Assembly (NCBI GenBank): GCA_023423995.1
Contig: JAFAEL010000253.1
Location: forward strand, 1 to 29,613
DNA from: Pseudomonadota bacterium
GTDB lineage: Bacteria; Pseudomonadota; Alphaproteobacteria; Rhizobiales; Beijerinckiaceae
Reading direction: 5' to 3'
Length of the DNA: 29,613 nucleotides
Numbering within the stretch: position 1 is the stretch's first letter; each line of letters opens with the position of its first letter. The position numbers were made by a program, and so were the translations under genes. The notes under the pieces are model-generated. The model had not been told where the DNA came from and searched no databases. It saw nothing but the letters and a program-made list of their open reading frames with translations. This document shows, one piece after another, positions 1 to 7,019 of the stretch.

Positions 1-938
1 AGCTTGAAGTCCTCGGCGCCGTCGGCGTTCGTTCGGATGATCAGGTCGAGCCCGTGATGCTCGACGTCGTAGAGGACGAGCGGCGTCCTGGCCGCGACCA
101 GGCGGCGCTCCGCCTGCGGGTCGGCACGGTCGAGGAGCCAGACCTCCGAGGTCTCGTGGTCGGCGATCCGGATGACCACGAAGGCGCCGGAGGTGGTCTG
201 GTCGATGTCGATGAACCAGCCGACCTCGCTCTCCTCGTAGATCAGTTCGTCCTCTGACTGCGCCTGGCCGAGGCGGTGGCGCCTGACGCGGGCCGGCCGA
301 TGGTTCTCGTCGACCTCCACGTAGTAGAAGGTCCGCCCATCCAGGCACCATATGACCTCGCCCGAGGTGTGCTTGATCTCGTCCGAGAGGTCGGAGCCCG
401 TCGCGAGGTCGCGTATCCGGATTGTGTAGAGCTCGGATCCGGCGATGTCGGCGCTCCAGGCCAGCAGCTTGTGGTTCGGGGAGTGGGTGGCGTCCTGGAG
501 GTCGAAATAGGCGAGGCCCTCGCTCTCCTTGTCGCCGTCGAGCAGGATCGACGCCTCGCCGCCGTCGCGCGGCTCGCGGCAGATCAGCGGGTGCTGCCCG
601 CCTTCGCGGTAGCGGGTGAAATAGGCGAACGGCCCGTCGGGCTGCGGGACGGTGTCGTCGTCCTCCTTGATGCGGCCGCGCATCTCCCGGACGAGCGTCT
701 CGCGGAGCGGCCCGAGATCGCCGAGCATCGCGTCCGTGTAGGCGTTCTCGCGCTCGAGATGCTGGCGGATGGCGAGCGGGAGGGCAGTCCCGTCCTTCAG
801 GACCTCGCGCCAGTTCTCGGCCTTGAGCCAGGCATAGTCATCCTGGATCTCCTGGCCGAAGAGTTCGAACCGGTGCGGATATCGCTCGGCGACGGGCGGC
901 ACGAGGTCGGGGGAGGGCGTCCAGGACGAGTCGGCCAC
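1..938 (-). CDS. ptrB: Oligopeptidase B-like S9 family peptidase, N-terminal part (cut by window edge)
   Basis: The reverse strand is open from a GTG at 936-938 to the window edge, giving about 312 residues of the N-terminal beta-propeller of a prolyl-oligopeptidase-family enzyme. The motif DDYAWL at residues 33-38, followed by KAENWREVL, is the usual opening of oligopeptidase B, a cytosolic peptidase cutting short peptides after basic residues. The catalytic Ser-Asp-His domain lies outside the window, so activity cannot be judged. I chose the GTG because a GGAG sits about 9 bases upstream; an in-frame GTG at 999-1001 is an alternative that would add about 21 residues. It is divergent from the DUF6456 gene. 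The family call is firm; oligopeptidase B rather than another S9A member is likely. Confidence 0.85.
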   Translation of the reverse strand, partial: MADSSWTPSPDLVPPVAERYPHRFELFGQEIQDDYAWLKAENWREVLKDGTALPLAIRQHLERENAYTDAMLGDLGPLRETLVREMRGRIKEDDDTVPQPDGPFAYFTRYREGGQHPLICREPRDGGEASILLDGDKESEGLAYFDLQDATHSPNHKLLAWSADIAGSELYTIRIRDLATGSDLSDEIKHTSGEVIWCLDGRTFYYVEVDENHRPARVRRHRLGQAQSEDELIYEESEVGWFIDIDQTTSGAFVVIRIADHETSEVWLLDRADPQAERRLVAARTPLVLYDVEHHGLDLIIRTNADGAEDFK

Positions 939-1034
939 GGGCGAATACTCCAGCGGGAGCGGCCCACGGCCGCCTTCCGGCAGCGCATTAGGCGGCCCCA
1001 CGCCGCTTAGCAACGCGCAGCGGGCGAAAGCAGC

Positions 1035-1064
1035 TTGACTTGATATAGGATTATATGCTTATAT
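1035..1064 (+). promoter_or_regulatory. Candidate sigma70-like promoter of the DUF6456 gene
   Basis: TTGACT at 1035-1040 and TTATAT at 1059-1064 are separated by 18 bases in a sharply AT-rich island within GC-rich sequence. TATA recurs at an 8-base period through the island. It lies about 50 bases upstream of the ATG at 1115. The same island could serve the divergent peptidase gene. Position and match are seen; activity is inferred. Confidence 0.45.
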
Positions 1065-1114
1065 ATCGGCCGGATCCCGTCCTCCGAAGCCACAGCTTAC
1101 ATCTGGAACATATC

Positions 1115-1969
1115 ATGAACAAGCGTCTCGCGTCGAAACCGGCAGGCCTGTCCCACATGGCAGAGCGGCTCCTCGCCGCGCTCGGCGAGCCGGACGCGAT
1201 CGCCATTCCCGATCCGACCCGGGACGGCACGGTGATCGTCCGGGGAACGCGACGCGGCGTGTCCGTCGGGCGCGGAGCCTACCCGGAGGCGGCCTGCCAG
1301 GAACTCGACCGGCACGATCTCGTCAGGCGCGGGGAGGGGCGGGCCTTCTGCCTGTCCGAAACGGGACGGCAGCACCTCCGCCGCGCCCTGGCGGCGCCGG
1401 ACGATGCGTTCCGCGACCAGCACGCCGAGATCACGACGGAGGCCGTCATGGAGGAAGCGGGCTCCAGCGCCGTCGCGGTCAATACGGCCGAGAGCCCGCT
1501 GGACTGGCTGCGGCGGCGCAAGGACCGTGACGGCGCGCCCATGATCGATGCGGCCGCCTACGAGGCAGGCGAGCGGCTGCGACGGGACCTGACCCTCGGA
1601 GGCATGATGCCCTCCGTCACCGCCCGCTGGGAGGGCGCGATCGGCTCGGGCGGCGGACCGCGTGATCCGGCAGGAGCCACGGACGCGATGATCGCCGCGC
1701 GCCAGCGGGTCCGCCACGCGCTGGCGGAGGTCGGGCAGGATTTTGCGGACCTGCTGCTCGACTTGTGCGGGTTCCTGAAGGGCCTGGAGACGATCGAACG
1801 CGAGCGCCGCTGGCCGCCGCGCTCCGGCAAGGTCGTCGTGCGCCTCGCCTTGAGGCGCCTCGCCGAGCATTACGGGCTCGAGGCCGAGGCGCGCGGCCCG
1901 GAACGCTCGCGGGGCCTGAGGACCTGGGTCGCGGGAGAGGAAGCATCCAAGCGAGTCGCGGGCTTTTAG
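1115..1969 (+). CDS. DUF6456 domain protein, putative HTH-type regulator
   Basis: The product is 284 residues. The first ~100 residues resemble a winged-helix region (ELDRHDLVRRGEGRAFCLSE, then GRQHLRRAL). The C-terminal half from about residue 125 has the DUF6456 hallmark SPLDWLRRRKDRDG, then AYEAGERLRRD and a late KGLETIERER segment. DUF6456 proteins are common in Hyphomicrobiales and have no settled function; DNA binding is inferred from the fold. The ATG at 1115 is preferred over the in-frame ATG at 1055, which lies inside the AT-rich promoter island; GGAA precedes 1115 at a usable distance. Its TAG stop overlaps the convergent parE stop by 4 bases (1966-1969), so the two genes share no terminator region. 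Confidence 0.82.
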   Translation: MNKRLASKPAGLSHMAERLLAALGEPDAIAIPDPTRDGTVIVRGTRRGVSVGRGAYPEAACQELDRHDLVRRGEGRAFCLSETGRQHLRRALAAPDDAFRDQHAEITTEAVMEEAGSSAVAVNTAESPLDWLRRRKDRDGAPMIDAAAYEAGERLRRDLTLGGMMPSVTARWEGAIGSGGGPRDPAGATDAMIAARQRVRHALAEVGQDFADLLLDLCGFLKGLETIERERRWPPRSGKVVVRLALRRLAEHYGLEAEARGPERSRGLRTWVAGEEASKRVAGF

Positions 1970-2262
1970 GCGAAGTCGATCTCGGTGATGTCCATTCGCC
2001 CGTGCAGCACGCGTACGAGGAGGAGCGCGTCAGGCTCCACCTCGTAGAACAGGACGTAGGTGCCGGAAGGGATGCTTCTTAGGTTGGGGCGCAACTCGGT
2101 CCGCGGTCGCCCAGCAAAGGGATTGTCCAGCAGCATCATAAGGACTGTCTCGAACCGGTCGAGCAGCCGGTCCGCTGCCCTTTCGCTGTCGCGGGCGATG
2201 TACGACCAGATCGCAAGGAGATCCCGCCGCGCGGCGGGGGTCCGGAGGAGCTTACGCCTCAC
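1966..2262 (-). CDS. parE: ParE/RelE-superfamily toxin
   Basis: This is a 98-residue protein with the typical ParE layout: an N-terminal segment RTPAARRDLLAIWSYIA, a central helix with RLLDRFE, the motif NPFAGRPRTEL, then strands SGTYVLFYEV and a terminal VRVLHGRMDI. Family members poison DNA gyrase or, in RelE relatives, cut mRNA; the sequence looks like the ParE branch. The start overlaps the end of the upstream antitoxin gene by 11 bases, implying translational coupling. The length is normal for the family and nothing looks truncated. The TAA stop is interleaved with the stop of the convergent DUF6456 gene. Confidence 0.88.
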   Translation of the reverse strand: MRRKLLRTPAARRDLLAIWSYIARDSERAADRLLDRFETVLMMLLDNPFAGRPRTELRPNLRSIPSGTYVLFYEVEPDALLLVRVLHGRMDITEIDFA

Positions 2263-2530
2263 CGGGCCGGGTCTGGCCGGCCGAACGACGTGCGGCGCGA
2301 GCCTCCTGCTTCAAGCTTTCCATGTCGAGGTCGTCGGGGGCTCCGCTTTCGATGCCCTCTTCAATCTCCCGTCGCAACCGGTCGAGTTTCGCCTCCCGCC
2401 GCCGCTCCTGCTCCTGAAGAAGCCGCAACCCGTGGCGAACGGCGTCGCTGGCGGAGCCGTAGCGGCCGGTCGCGACCAGCCGGTTCAACAACTCGTCGTA
2501 ATGTGGACCAAGGGAGAAGCTGGAGGGCAT
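2252..2530 (-). CDS. parD: ParD-family antitoxin
   Basis: This 92-residue protein begins MPSSFSLGPHYDELLNRLV, followed by TGRYGSASDAVRHGLRLLQE, the ribbon-helix-helix pattern of ParD/CopG-type antitoxins. The C-terminal half (from about residue 45) is charged and probably disordered until it binds ParE. I chose the ATG at 2530 because the RHH domain starts directly there; the longer open frame upstream runs into sufE and has shadow composition. It precedes parE in the same operon. ParD-ParE complexes normally repress their own promoter, and an inverted repeat lies just upstream of this start. Confidence 0.87.
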   Translation of the reverse strand: MPSSFSLGPHYDELLNRLVATGRYGSASDAVRHGLRLLQEQERRREAKLDRLRREIEEGIESGAPDDLDMESLKQEARAARRSAGQTRPGEA

Positions 2531-2550
2531 GGTCGCTCTGCTGTCGAGAG

Positions 2551-2564
2551 AGGATATCGCTCCT
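2551..2564. promoter_or_regulatory. Candidate parDE operator (imperfect palindrome)
   Basis: AGGA at 2551-2554 and TCCT at 2561-2564 flank the centre TATCGC, and the core GATATC is self-complementary. It lies 20-35 bases upstream of the parD start, where autoregulation by the antitoxin would be expected. The symmetry is seen; binding is inferred. Confidence 0.35.
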
Positions 2565-2581
2565 AAGCCCAAGAGAGAAGC

Positions 2582-2597
2582 GCCTGACCGGTCAGGC
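2582..2597. repeat. Perfect 16-bp palindrome at the 3' end of sufE
   Basis: GCCTGACCGGTCAGGC is fully self-complementary and covers the TGA stop of sufE (TCA at 2592-2594 on the plus strand). It may act as a weak terminator stem for sufE (the sequence that follows on the minus strand is pyrimidine-rich but has no proper U tract) or as a protein-binding site upstream of parDE. Confidence 0.5.
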
Positions 2598-3020
2598 CGC
2601 CGCGGCCACCCGTGCCGCCTCGCCCCGGATCCGGTCCACCATCGAGCGCAGGCCGTTCGAGCGCTTGCTCGTGATGTGCTGGCCGAGCCCGAGGTCGCGG
2701 AAGATCTGCAGGGCATCGTTCTGCAGGATCGTGCGGGCGGTCTGGCCCGAATAGAGCGAGGCCAGGAAGGCGACGAGGCCCTTGGTGATATGGGCGTCGC
2801 TGTCGGCCGCGATGGTGATCACGGCGTTCGCGCCCGCGCCGCTCGTCTGCATGTCTAGCCAGACCTTGCTCTGGCAGCCCGGAACGAGCTTCTCCTCGGT
2901 ATGCAGCTCCGCCGGCATCGGCGGCAGGAGCCGCCCGAGCTCGATCAGGTACTCGAACTGCTCGGTGGGGTCCTCGAGCAGCTCGAAATTGGAAACGATC
3001 TCGTCGAAGGCAGGAAGCAT
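2592..3020 (-). CDS. sufE: SufE, cysteine desulfuration protein
   Basis: This 142-residue protein carries the SufE signature VPGCQSKVW with the sulfur-accepting cysteine at residue 49, preceded by the conserved segments EYLIELGRLLPPMP and HTEEKLVPG. Later segments KGLVAFLASLYSGQT and LGLGQHITSKRSNGL are also typical. SufE takes persulfide sulfur from the desulfurase SufS and passes it to the SUF Fe-S cluster scaffold in the cytosol. Length is normal. It stands apart from the suf operon here, between parDE and a divergent secreted-protein gene, as is common in alphaproteobacteria. The 66 bases upstream contain an AT-rich stretch (about 3035-3055) probably holding its promoter and that of the divergent gene. 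Confidence 0.95.
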   Translation of the reverse strand: MLPAFDEIVSNFELLEDPTEQFEYLIELGRLLPPMPAELHTEEKLVPGCQSKVWLDMQTSGAGANAVITIAADSDAHITKGLVAFLASLYSGQTARTILQNDALQIFRDLGLGQHITSKRSNGLRSMVDRIRGEAARVAAAA

Positions 3021-3086
3021 GGGCTCGGCGTCGATTGGGTATATTTCATATAGGCGCGACGGGCGGGGGACGCGAGGCGATCCCTC

Positions 3087-4187
3087 ATGCTGCGAAGACT
3101 CCCGCGGCAGATCGCGCTAGGCCGCCTCATGCGCCTCCTCCTCTCCATAGCCGCGTCGCTGCTGCTTCTCGCATCGCCCCCGAGCCGGGCGAGCGAGGAG
3201 GGGCGCCTGAGCGAATCCGAGATGCTGGCCTTTCTGGTTCAATGCATCGGGACCGGCCCGAACGGGTCGCCGTCAATCGTGTCGCGGCCGGGGAGTTCCT
3301 GCCGAACCCCGCAGGAGGTGGCTTCAAAGCCTGATTGGCGAAAGCACGATTGGCCGGACCGCCGGGATCCGGCGGTCCAGCCTCTTGGGCACCAGGCGAG
3401 CGACTCGGTGCTCGACAGGGGCTTTCCGTTTCCCGCTGTCGTCCAAACCTTCGACTTCGGCGATGCGGGACGGCGCTTCGGCGTCAAGGACGAGGGCCAG
3501 GGCGGCGACGGCGGCGACGCGGTGGCCATCCTGAAGGGAGCAGCCTGGGTCTTTTTCACGGAAGATGGCGGAAACGGCCGCCAATGGTTCGTCGCCGAAG
3601 CCTGCCGGACGGCGCCCGGGCCGAATGCTGCGCACGAGAGCTGGCTCCTGTTCGACAACACCGTGACGCGCCACGGTTGGCGCGACCGTCTTGCCCGGTT
3701 GCGGATCACGCGCTCGCCCCACGAATGTCCGGACCGCTTCAGCAACGCCTACACGCGGTTCCGGCGCGCCACGATCCCCGTGCCTTACCGGGCCGTCGCC
3801 GGATCGCAGCCGGTTCGAACTGGAACCTGGAAGGTCGATTCCATCGTCTCGGACCATTTCGGCGGCCGCAGCATCGAGAGCGCCGACCATCTCGAGCGGT
3901 TCTATTTCGGACGCGGGCTCGGCAAGTATCGCTGGGAGCGCTGGGAGGAACTGTCCCGCTCCCGCCAGCCGGACGTTCCCGGGCGGGCGCGCACGCTGGC
4001 CGAATCCGGCCGCTGCATGCCGCTGCCCTATTCCGATGCGCCGGGCCCGGGCTGGGTCATGATCGATTGCCGGACCTGGACCAACCTCGTCCGCCAGCGC
4101 GCGAAGTGGAGCGCGTCGGAGCTCGGCTGGCCCGGCACGGCCGTTGACGCCATTCGTTCGGGAGCAGGCCGGCCCCGTTCCCCTTGA
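3087..4187 (+). CDS. Secreted protein of unknown function
   Basis: I do not recognise this 366-residue protein. It begins with basic residues and a hydrophobic run (LLLSIAASLLLLASPPSRAS), a clear Sec signal peptide with likely cleavage after SRA. The mature part is rich in Trp, Arg and Gly and has at least six cysteines (for example in VQCIGTG, SSCRTP, EACRTA, HECPDR, GRCMPL, MIDCRT), suggesting disulfides in the periplasm. No catalytic motif is evident. The ATG at 3087 has GAGG 9 bases upstream; an ATG at 3129 would give a shorter signal peptide but has a weaker ribosome site. It is divergent from sufE and precedes chrBA by about 105 bases. Confidence 0.7.
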   Translation: MLRRLPRQIALGRLMRLLLSIAASLLLLASPPSRASEEGRLSESEMLAFLVQCIGTGPNGSPSIVSRPGSSCRTPQEVASKPDWRKHDWPDRRDPAVQPLGHQASDSVLDRGFPFPAVVQTFDFGDAGRRFGVKDEGQGGDGGDAVAILKGAAWVFFTEDGGNGRQWFVAEACRTAPGPNAAHESWLLFDNTVTRHGWRDRLARLRITRSPHECPDRFSNAYTRFRRATIPVPYRAVAGSQPVRTGTWKVDSIVSDHFGGRSIESADHLERFYFGRGLGKYRWERWEELSRSRQPDVPGRARTLAESGRCMPLPYSDAPGPGWVMIDCRTWTNLVRQRAKWSASELGWPGTAVDAIRSGAGRPRSP

Positions 4188-4221
4188 CGGGCGCGTGCGG
4201 GTGAATTGTAGTCGGGTGCCT

Positions 4222-4239
4222 GGGGATCGCGATCTCCCC
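4222..4239. repeat. Inverted repeat upstream of chrB
   Basis: GGGGA and TCCCC flank TCGCGATC between 4222 and 4239, about 55 bases upstream of the chrB ATG. It could be an operator for the chromate genes or a weak terminator of the preceding gene. No U tract follows. Confidence 0.35.
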
Positions 4240-4292
4240 ACGAGGCGACATGCCCAAGCATCGCGTCCGCCTTTTCGGAAGGACGTACGCGC

Positions 4293-5129
4293 ATGGCCTC
4301 CACCAGCAGCATCTCGTCATCAAAGCTCGCGCGGCTGATCGGCCGCCCGGATTGCCCTGACCTCGTCGATGTCCGCACCGACGAGGATTTCGCGGCCGAT
4401 CCGCGCCTCGTCCCAGGCTCCGTCCGCCGCCCCCATGATCAGGTCGAGGATTGGCTCGATGCGATCCGCGGCTCGCGCGTGATCGTCATCTGCCAGCGCG
4501 GCTTGAAGTTGTCCGAGGGCGTTGCCGCCTGGATTCGCTACCACGGGATGGAGGCCGAAATCCTCGAAGGAGGAACGGAGGCCTGGGCGGCTTCAGGGCA
4601 ACCGGCCGTGCCCGAAGCGAAGCTGCCGCGTCGCGATCGGGCCGGTCGCACGGTCTGGGTGACGCGCTCCCGGCCGAAGATCGACCGCATCGCCTGCCCA
4701 TGGCTGATCAGGCGCTTCGTCGATCCGCAGGCCGCGTTCCTGTTCGTGAGCCCGCCGGAAGTGCAGTCGGTTGCGGAGCGGTTCGACGCGACGCCGTTCG
4801 ACATCGACGCGAAGGGCGTGTTCTGGACGCACAGGGGAGAGCTGTGCAGCTTCGACGTCTTTGTCGAAGAGCTCGGGCTCGGGACTGAACCGATGTTGCG
4901 GCTGGCGACCATCGTGCGGGGTGCCGACACCGCGCGGCCTGACCTCGCGCCGGAATGCGCCGGCCTGCTTGCGGCCTCCCTCGGCCTGTCGCGCATGTAT
5001 GCCGACGACCTCGCCCAGCTCGAGGCGGGCATGGGCCTCTACGACGCCTTCTATCGTTGGTGCCGCGACGCCGTGGATGAAACTCACAACTGGCCGGCGC
5101 GCCAGCCGACCGGGCAGGTCGCAGCATGA
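4293..5129 (+). CDS. chrB: ChrB-type chromate resistance protein with N-terminal rhodanese domain
   Basis: This is a 278-residue two-domain protein. Residues ~10-105 form a rhodanese-like domain with LVDVRTDEDF and the active-site loop CQRGLKLSEG (Cys67). From about residue 120 the ChrB C-terminal domain follows, with TRSRPKIDRIACPWLIRRF, DPQAAFLFV and a late ATIVRGADTARPDLAPE block. ChrB proteins accompany the ChrA chromate pump and are described as chromate-responsive regulators or accessory factors; the rhodanese domain suggests sulfur chemistry, possibly reducing or sensing the oxyanion, which is inference. Its stop overlaps the chrA start (ATGA at 5126-5129), so the two are co-translated. 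Confidence 0.88.
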   Translation: MASTSSISSSKLARLIGRPDCPDLVDVRTDEDFAADPRLVPGSVRRPHDQVEDWLDAIRGSRVIVICQRGLKLSEGVAAWIRYHGMEAEILEGGTEAWAASGQPAVPEAKLPRRDRAGRTVWVTRSRPKIDRIACPWLIRRFVDPQAAFLFVSPPEVQSVAERFDATPFDIDAKGVFWTHRGELCSFDVFVEELGLGTEPMLRLATIVRGADTARPDLAPECAGLLAASLGLSRMYADDLAQLEAGMGLYDAFYRWCRDAVDETHNWPARQPTGQVAA

Positions 5130-6544
5130 GCGGATCGGTGGCCATGGAGCGTGAGGTGGAGAGCGGGGCGCTCGGCCCCGCTCATGGCGTCCCCTTCCGG
5201 GAGGCGGTGCGCGTCTGGGCGAGGATCGCGCTCCTGTCCTTCGGGGGGCCGGCCGGGCAGATCGCGCTCATGCACCGCGTCCTCGTGGACGAGAAGCGCT
5301 GGATCGGCGAGGTCAGGTTCCTCCATGCGCTGAACTTCTGCATGCTGCTGCCAGGGCCGGAAGCGCAGCAGCTCGCGACCTATATCGGCTGGCTGCTCCA
5401 CCGCACGAAGGGCGGCCTGGTCGCCGGCGGATTGTTCATCCTGCCTGGGCTCTTGTCGATCATGGCGCTGAGCGTCATGTATGTCGCGCTCGGCAGCGTT
5501 CCGGCCGTCGCGGCGCTGTTCTTCGGGCTCAAGGCCGCGGTCCTCGCCATCGTCCTCCAGGCGATCGTCCGGATCGGGTCCCGCGCCCTCAAGAACGGCG
5601 TCATGCTCGCGATTGCCGCCATGTCCTTCGTGGCGATCTTTGCGCTGGACGTGCCGTTCCCGGCGATCGTGCTGGGCGCCGGAGCGATCGGCTACTTCGG
5701 CGGCCGGATCGGGCTGAAGGCCTTCCTCGGCGGTGCTGGCCACGGCTCCGCCGCGGCGGGCGCGGTCCTCGCTGATGCCGAGTCCGCGCTCGGGGAGGGC
5801 ACGCCGGCCCACGCGCGCCCCAACCTCGGATGGGCCCTGCGCATCGGGGCCGCCTTCCTGGCGCTCTGGCTCGTGCCGGTGGCGGCGCTTCTGCTCTTCC
5901 TCGGCACGGACGATGTCTTCAGCCAGATCGCCGTCTTTTTCTCCAAGATGGCGGTCGTAACCTTCGGAGGTGCCTATGCGGTGCTTGCCTATGTCGCGCA
6001 GGCCGCCGTGGAAACCTATGGCTGGCTGAAGCCCGGCGAGATGCTGGATGGGCTGGGCCTCGCGGAAACAACGCCCGGCCCGCTGATCATGGTGACGCAG
6101 TTTGTCGGCTTCCTGGGGGCCTTCCGGGCGCCAGGGAACCTCAATCCCTATGCTGCCGGGATACTGGGCGGCATCCTGACGACATGGGTCACCTTCGCGC
6201 CCTGCTTCCTGTGGATCTTCCTCGGTGCGCCCTATGTGGAGGCGCTTCGCCACAACAAGCCGCTTTCGGCGGGGCTGGCCGCCATCACGGCCGCGGTGGT
6301 CGGCGTGATCCTCAACCTCGCGATCTGGTTCGCGCTGGAAACGATCTTCCTGGAGAGGCGGGCGGTGGCGACGCCGTTCGGCTCCATCGACCTTCCGGTC
6401 CTCGCCAGCGTGAACTGGGCGGCTCTCGCCCTGTCCGCGGCCGCGACGGTCGCGGCGCTTCGCTTCAAGGTCGGCGTCCTGTCCCTGGTGACCGGCGGCG
6501 CCGCGGCCGGTCTCGTCTATCACCTCGTGACCGGACGGCTCTGA
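5126..6544 (+). CDS. chrA: ChrA chromate efflux transporter
   Basis: This 472-residue inner-membrane protein has two homologous CHR halves, as in long-chain ChrA. The first contains SFGGPAGQIALMHR and LPGPEAQQLATYIGW; the second contains TFGGAYAVLAYVAQ and ETTPGPLIMVTQFVGF. About ten to twelve hydrophobic segments are visible, including a terminal pair. ChrA exports chromate from the cytoplasm. The gene overlaps chrB by 4 bases. The second half ends near the convergent small gene at 6548, only 3 bases beyond the stop. The length slightly exceeds the common ~400-residue form because of an N-terminal extension and a central linker around residues 190-235. Confidence 0.93.
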   Translation: MSGSVAMEREVESGALGPAHGVPFREAVRVWARIALLSFGGPAGQIALMHRVLVDEKRWIGEVRFLHALNFCMLLPGPEAQQLATYIGWLLHRTKGGLVAGGLFILPGLLSIMALSVMYVALGSVPAVAALFFGLKAAVLAIVLQAIVRIGSRALKNGVMLAIAAMSFVAIFALDVPFPAIVLGAGAIGYFGGRIGLKAFLGGAGHGSAAAGAVLADAESALGEGTPAHARPNLGWALRIGAAFLALWLVPVAALLLFLGTDDVFSQIAVFFSKMAVVTFGGAYAVLAYVAQAAVETYGWLKPGEMLDGLGLAETTPGPLIMVTQFVGFLGAFRAPGNLNPYAAGILGGILTTWVTFAPCFLWIFLGAPYVEALRHNKPLSAGLAAITAAVVGVILNLAIWFALETIFLERRAVATPFGSIDLPVLASVNWAALALSAAATVAALRFKVGVLSLVTGGAAAGLVYHLVTGRL

Positions 6545-6547
6545 GGA

Positions 6548-6838
6548 TCAGGGCCGGGGTGCGGGGATCACGCTGGTTCCCCCTTGCCGACCGACGATCC
6601 TGTGCGCCTGGTCCAGGCCGTCCCTGGCGACCTTTGCGCCGCCCGCCGCGATCGCCGCCTCGACTGCTTCGGCAGGCATGGCCGCAATGCCCTTCTGGAG
6701 GAGCGATGCGAATGGCTGAGCCGAAGGATTGTCGAGGGCAGGGGCGGCCATCCGCTGATCCGGACGGCTCCTGTCGCGCTCTGGCGAAAAGAGGAAGATG
6801 GTTGTTATGGCTGCAATCGCAGCAATCACCCGAAGCAT
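6548..6838 (-). CDS. Small membrane-anchored or secreted protein, unknown
   Basis: I do not recognise this 96-residue protein. It opens with MLRVIAAIAAITTIFLFS, a signal peptide or membrane anchor, followed by a charged linker with a Pro/Ala-rich stretch and an Ala-rich amphipathic segment (AMPAEAVEAAIAAGGAKVA). No motif suggests a function. A GAGAAG lies just before the ATG. It ends 3 bases from the convergent chrA stop, and its promoter must lie in the 6839-7019 interval shared with the divergent histidine kinase. Codon use is in keeping with its neighbours, which supports a real gene, but it is short. Confidence 0.6.
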   Translation of the reverse strand: MLRVIAAIAAITTIFLFSPERDRSRPDQRMAAPALDNPSAQPFASLLQKGIAAMPAEAVEAAIAAGGAKVARDGLDQAHRIVGRQGGTSVIPAPRP

Positions 6839-6922
6839 CTTCTCGAATACCTGCCCTGTTGTAACCAGATCATTTCCGTTCGCTAAAGAAATGGTAGCTT
6901 TTTGGGCTCGCCGCAGGTACGA

Positions 6923-6937
6923 TTAATGGCCGGTTAA
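6923..6937. promoter_or_regulatory. CtrA box, perfect TTAA-N7-TTAA
   Basis: TTAA at 6923-6926 and TTAA at 6934-6937 are separated by exactly seven bases (TGGCCGG). This is the full consensus for the alphaproteobacterial cell-cycle regulator CtrA. It lies 83-97 bases upstream of the kinase start and about 85 bases upstream of the divergent small gene, so it could act on both. A GANTC (GATTC at 6966-6970), the CcrM methylation target, lies nearby. Confidence 0.65.
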
Positions 6938-6981
6938 GCGCATAAGCTAGCGCCGAAGCAGATCCGATTCGGCGTCTCTCC

Positions 6982-6996
6982 TTAGCTTTCATTTAA
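6982..6996. promoter_or_regulatory. Second CtrA-like box, TTAG-N7-TTAA
   Basis: TTAG at 6982-6985 and TTAA at 6993-6996 have the same seven-base spacing (CTTTCAT), with one mismatch from consensus. It sits 24-38 bases upstream of the kinase ATG, where bound CtrA would overlap the promoter or transcript start. Confidence 0.45.
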
Positions 6997-7019
6997 GCTC
7001 GGGAGCGCATGGTCCCCTC

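Noticed and set aside
54..1010. Plus-strand frames opposite the S9 peptidase
   Set aside because: The minus strand translates to a clear oligopeptidase B N terminus, so these are shadows.
5084..6523. 479-residue open frame on the minus strand
   Set aside because: It lies opposite chrB-chrA, is full of Arg/Glu/Asp/Gln without domain logic, and arises from the GC-rich codon bias of the real genes.
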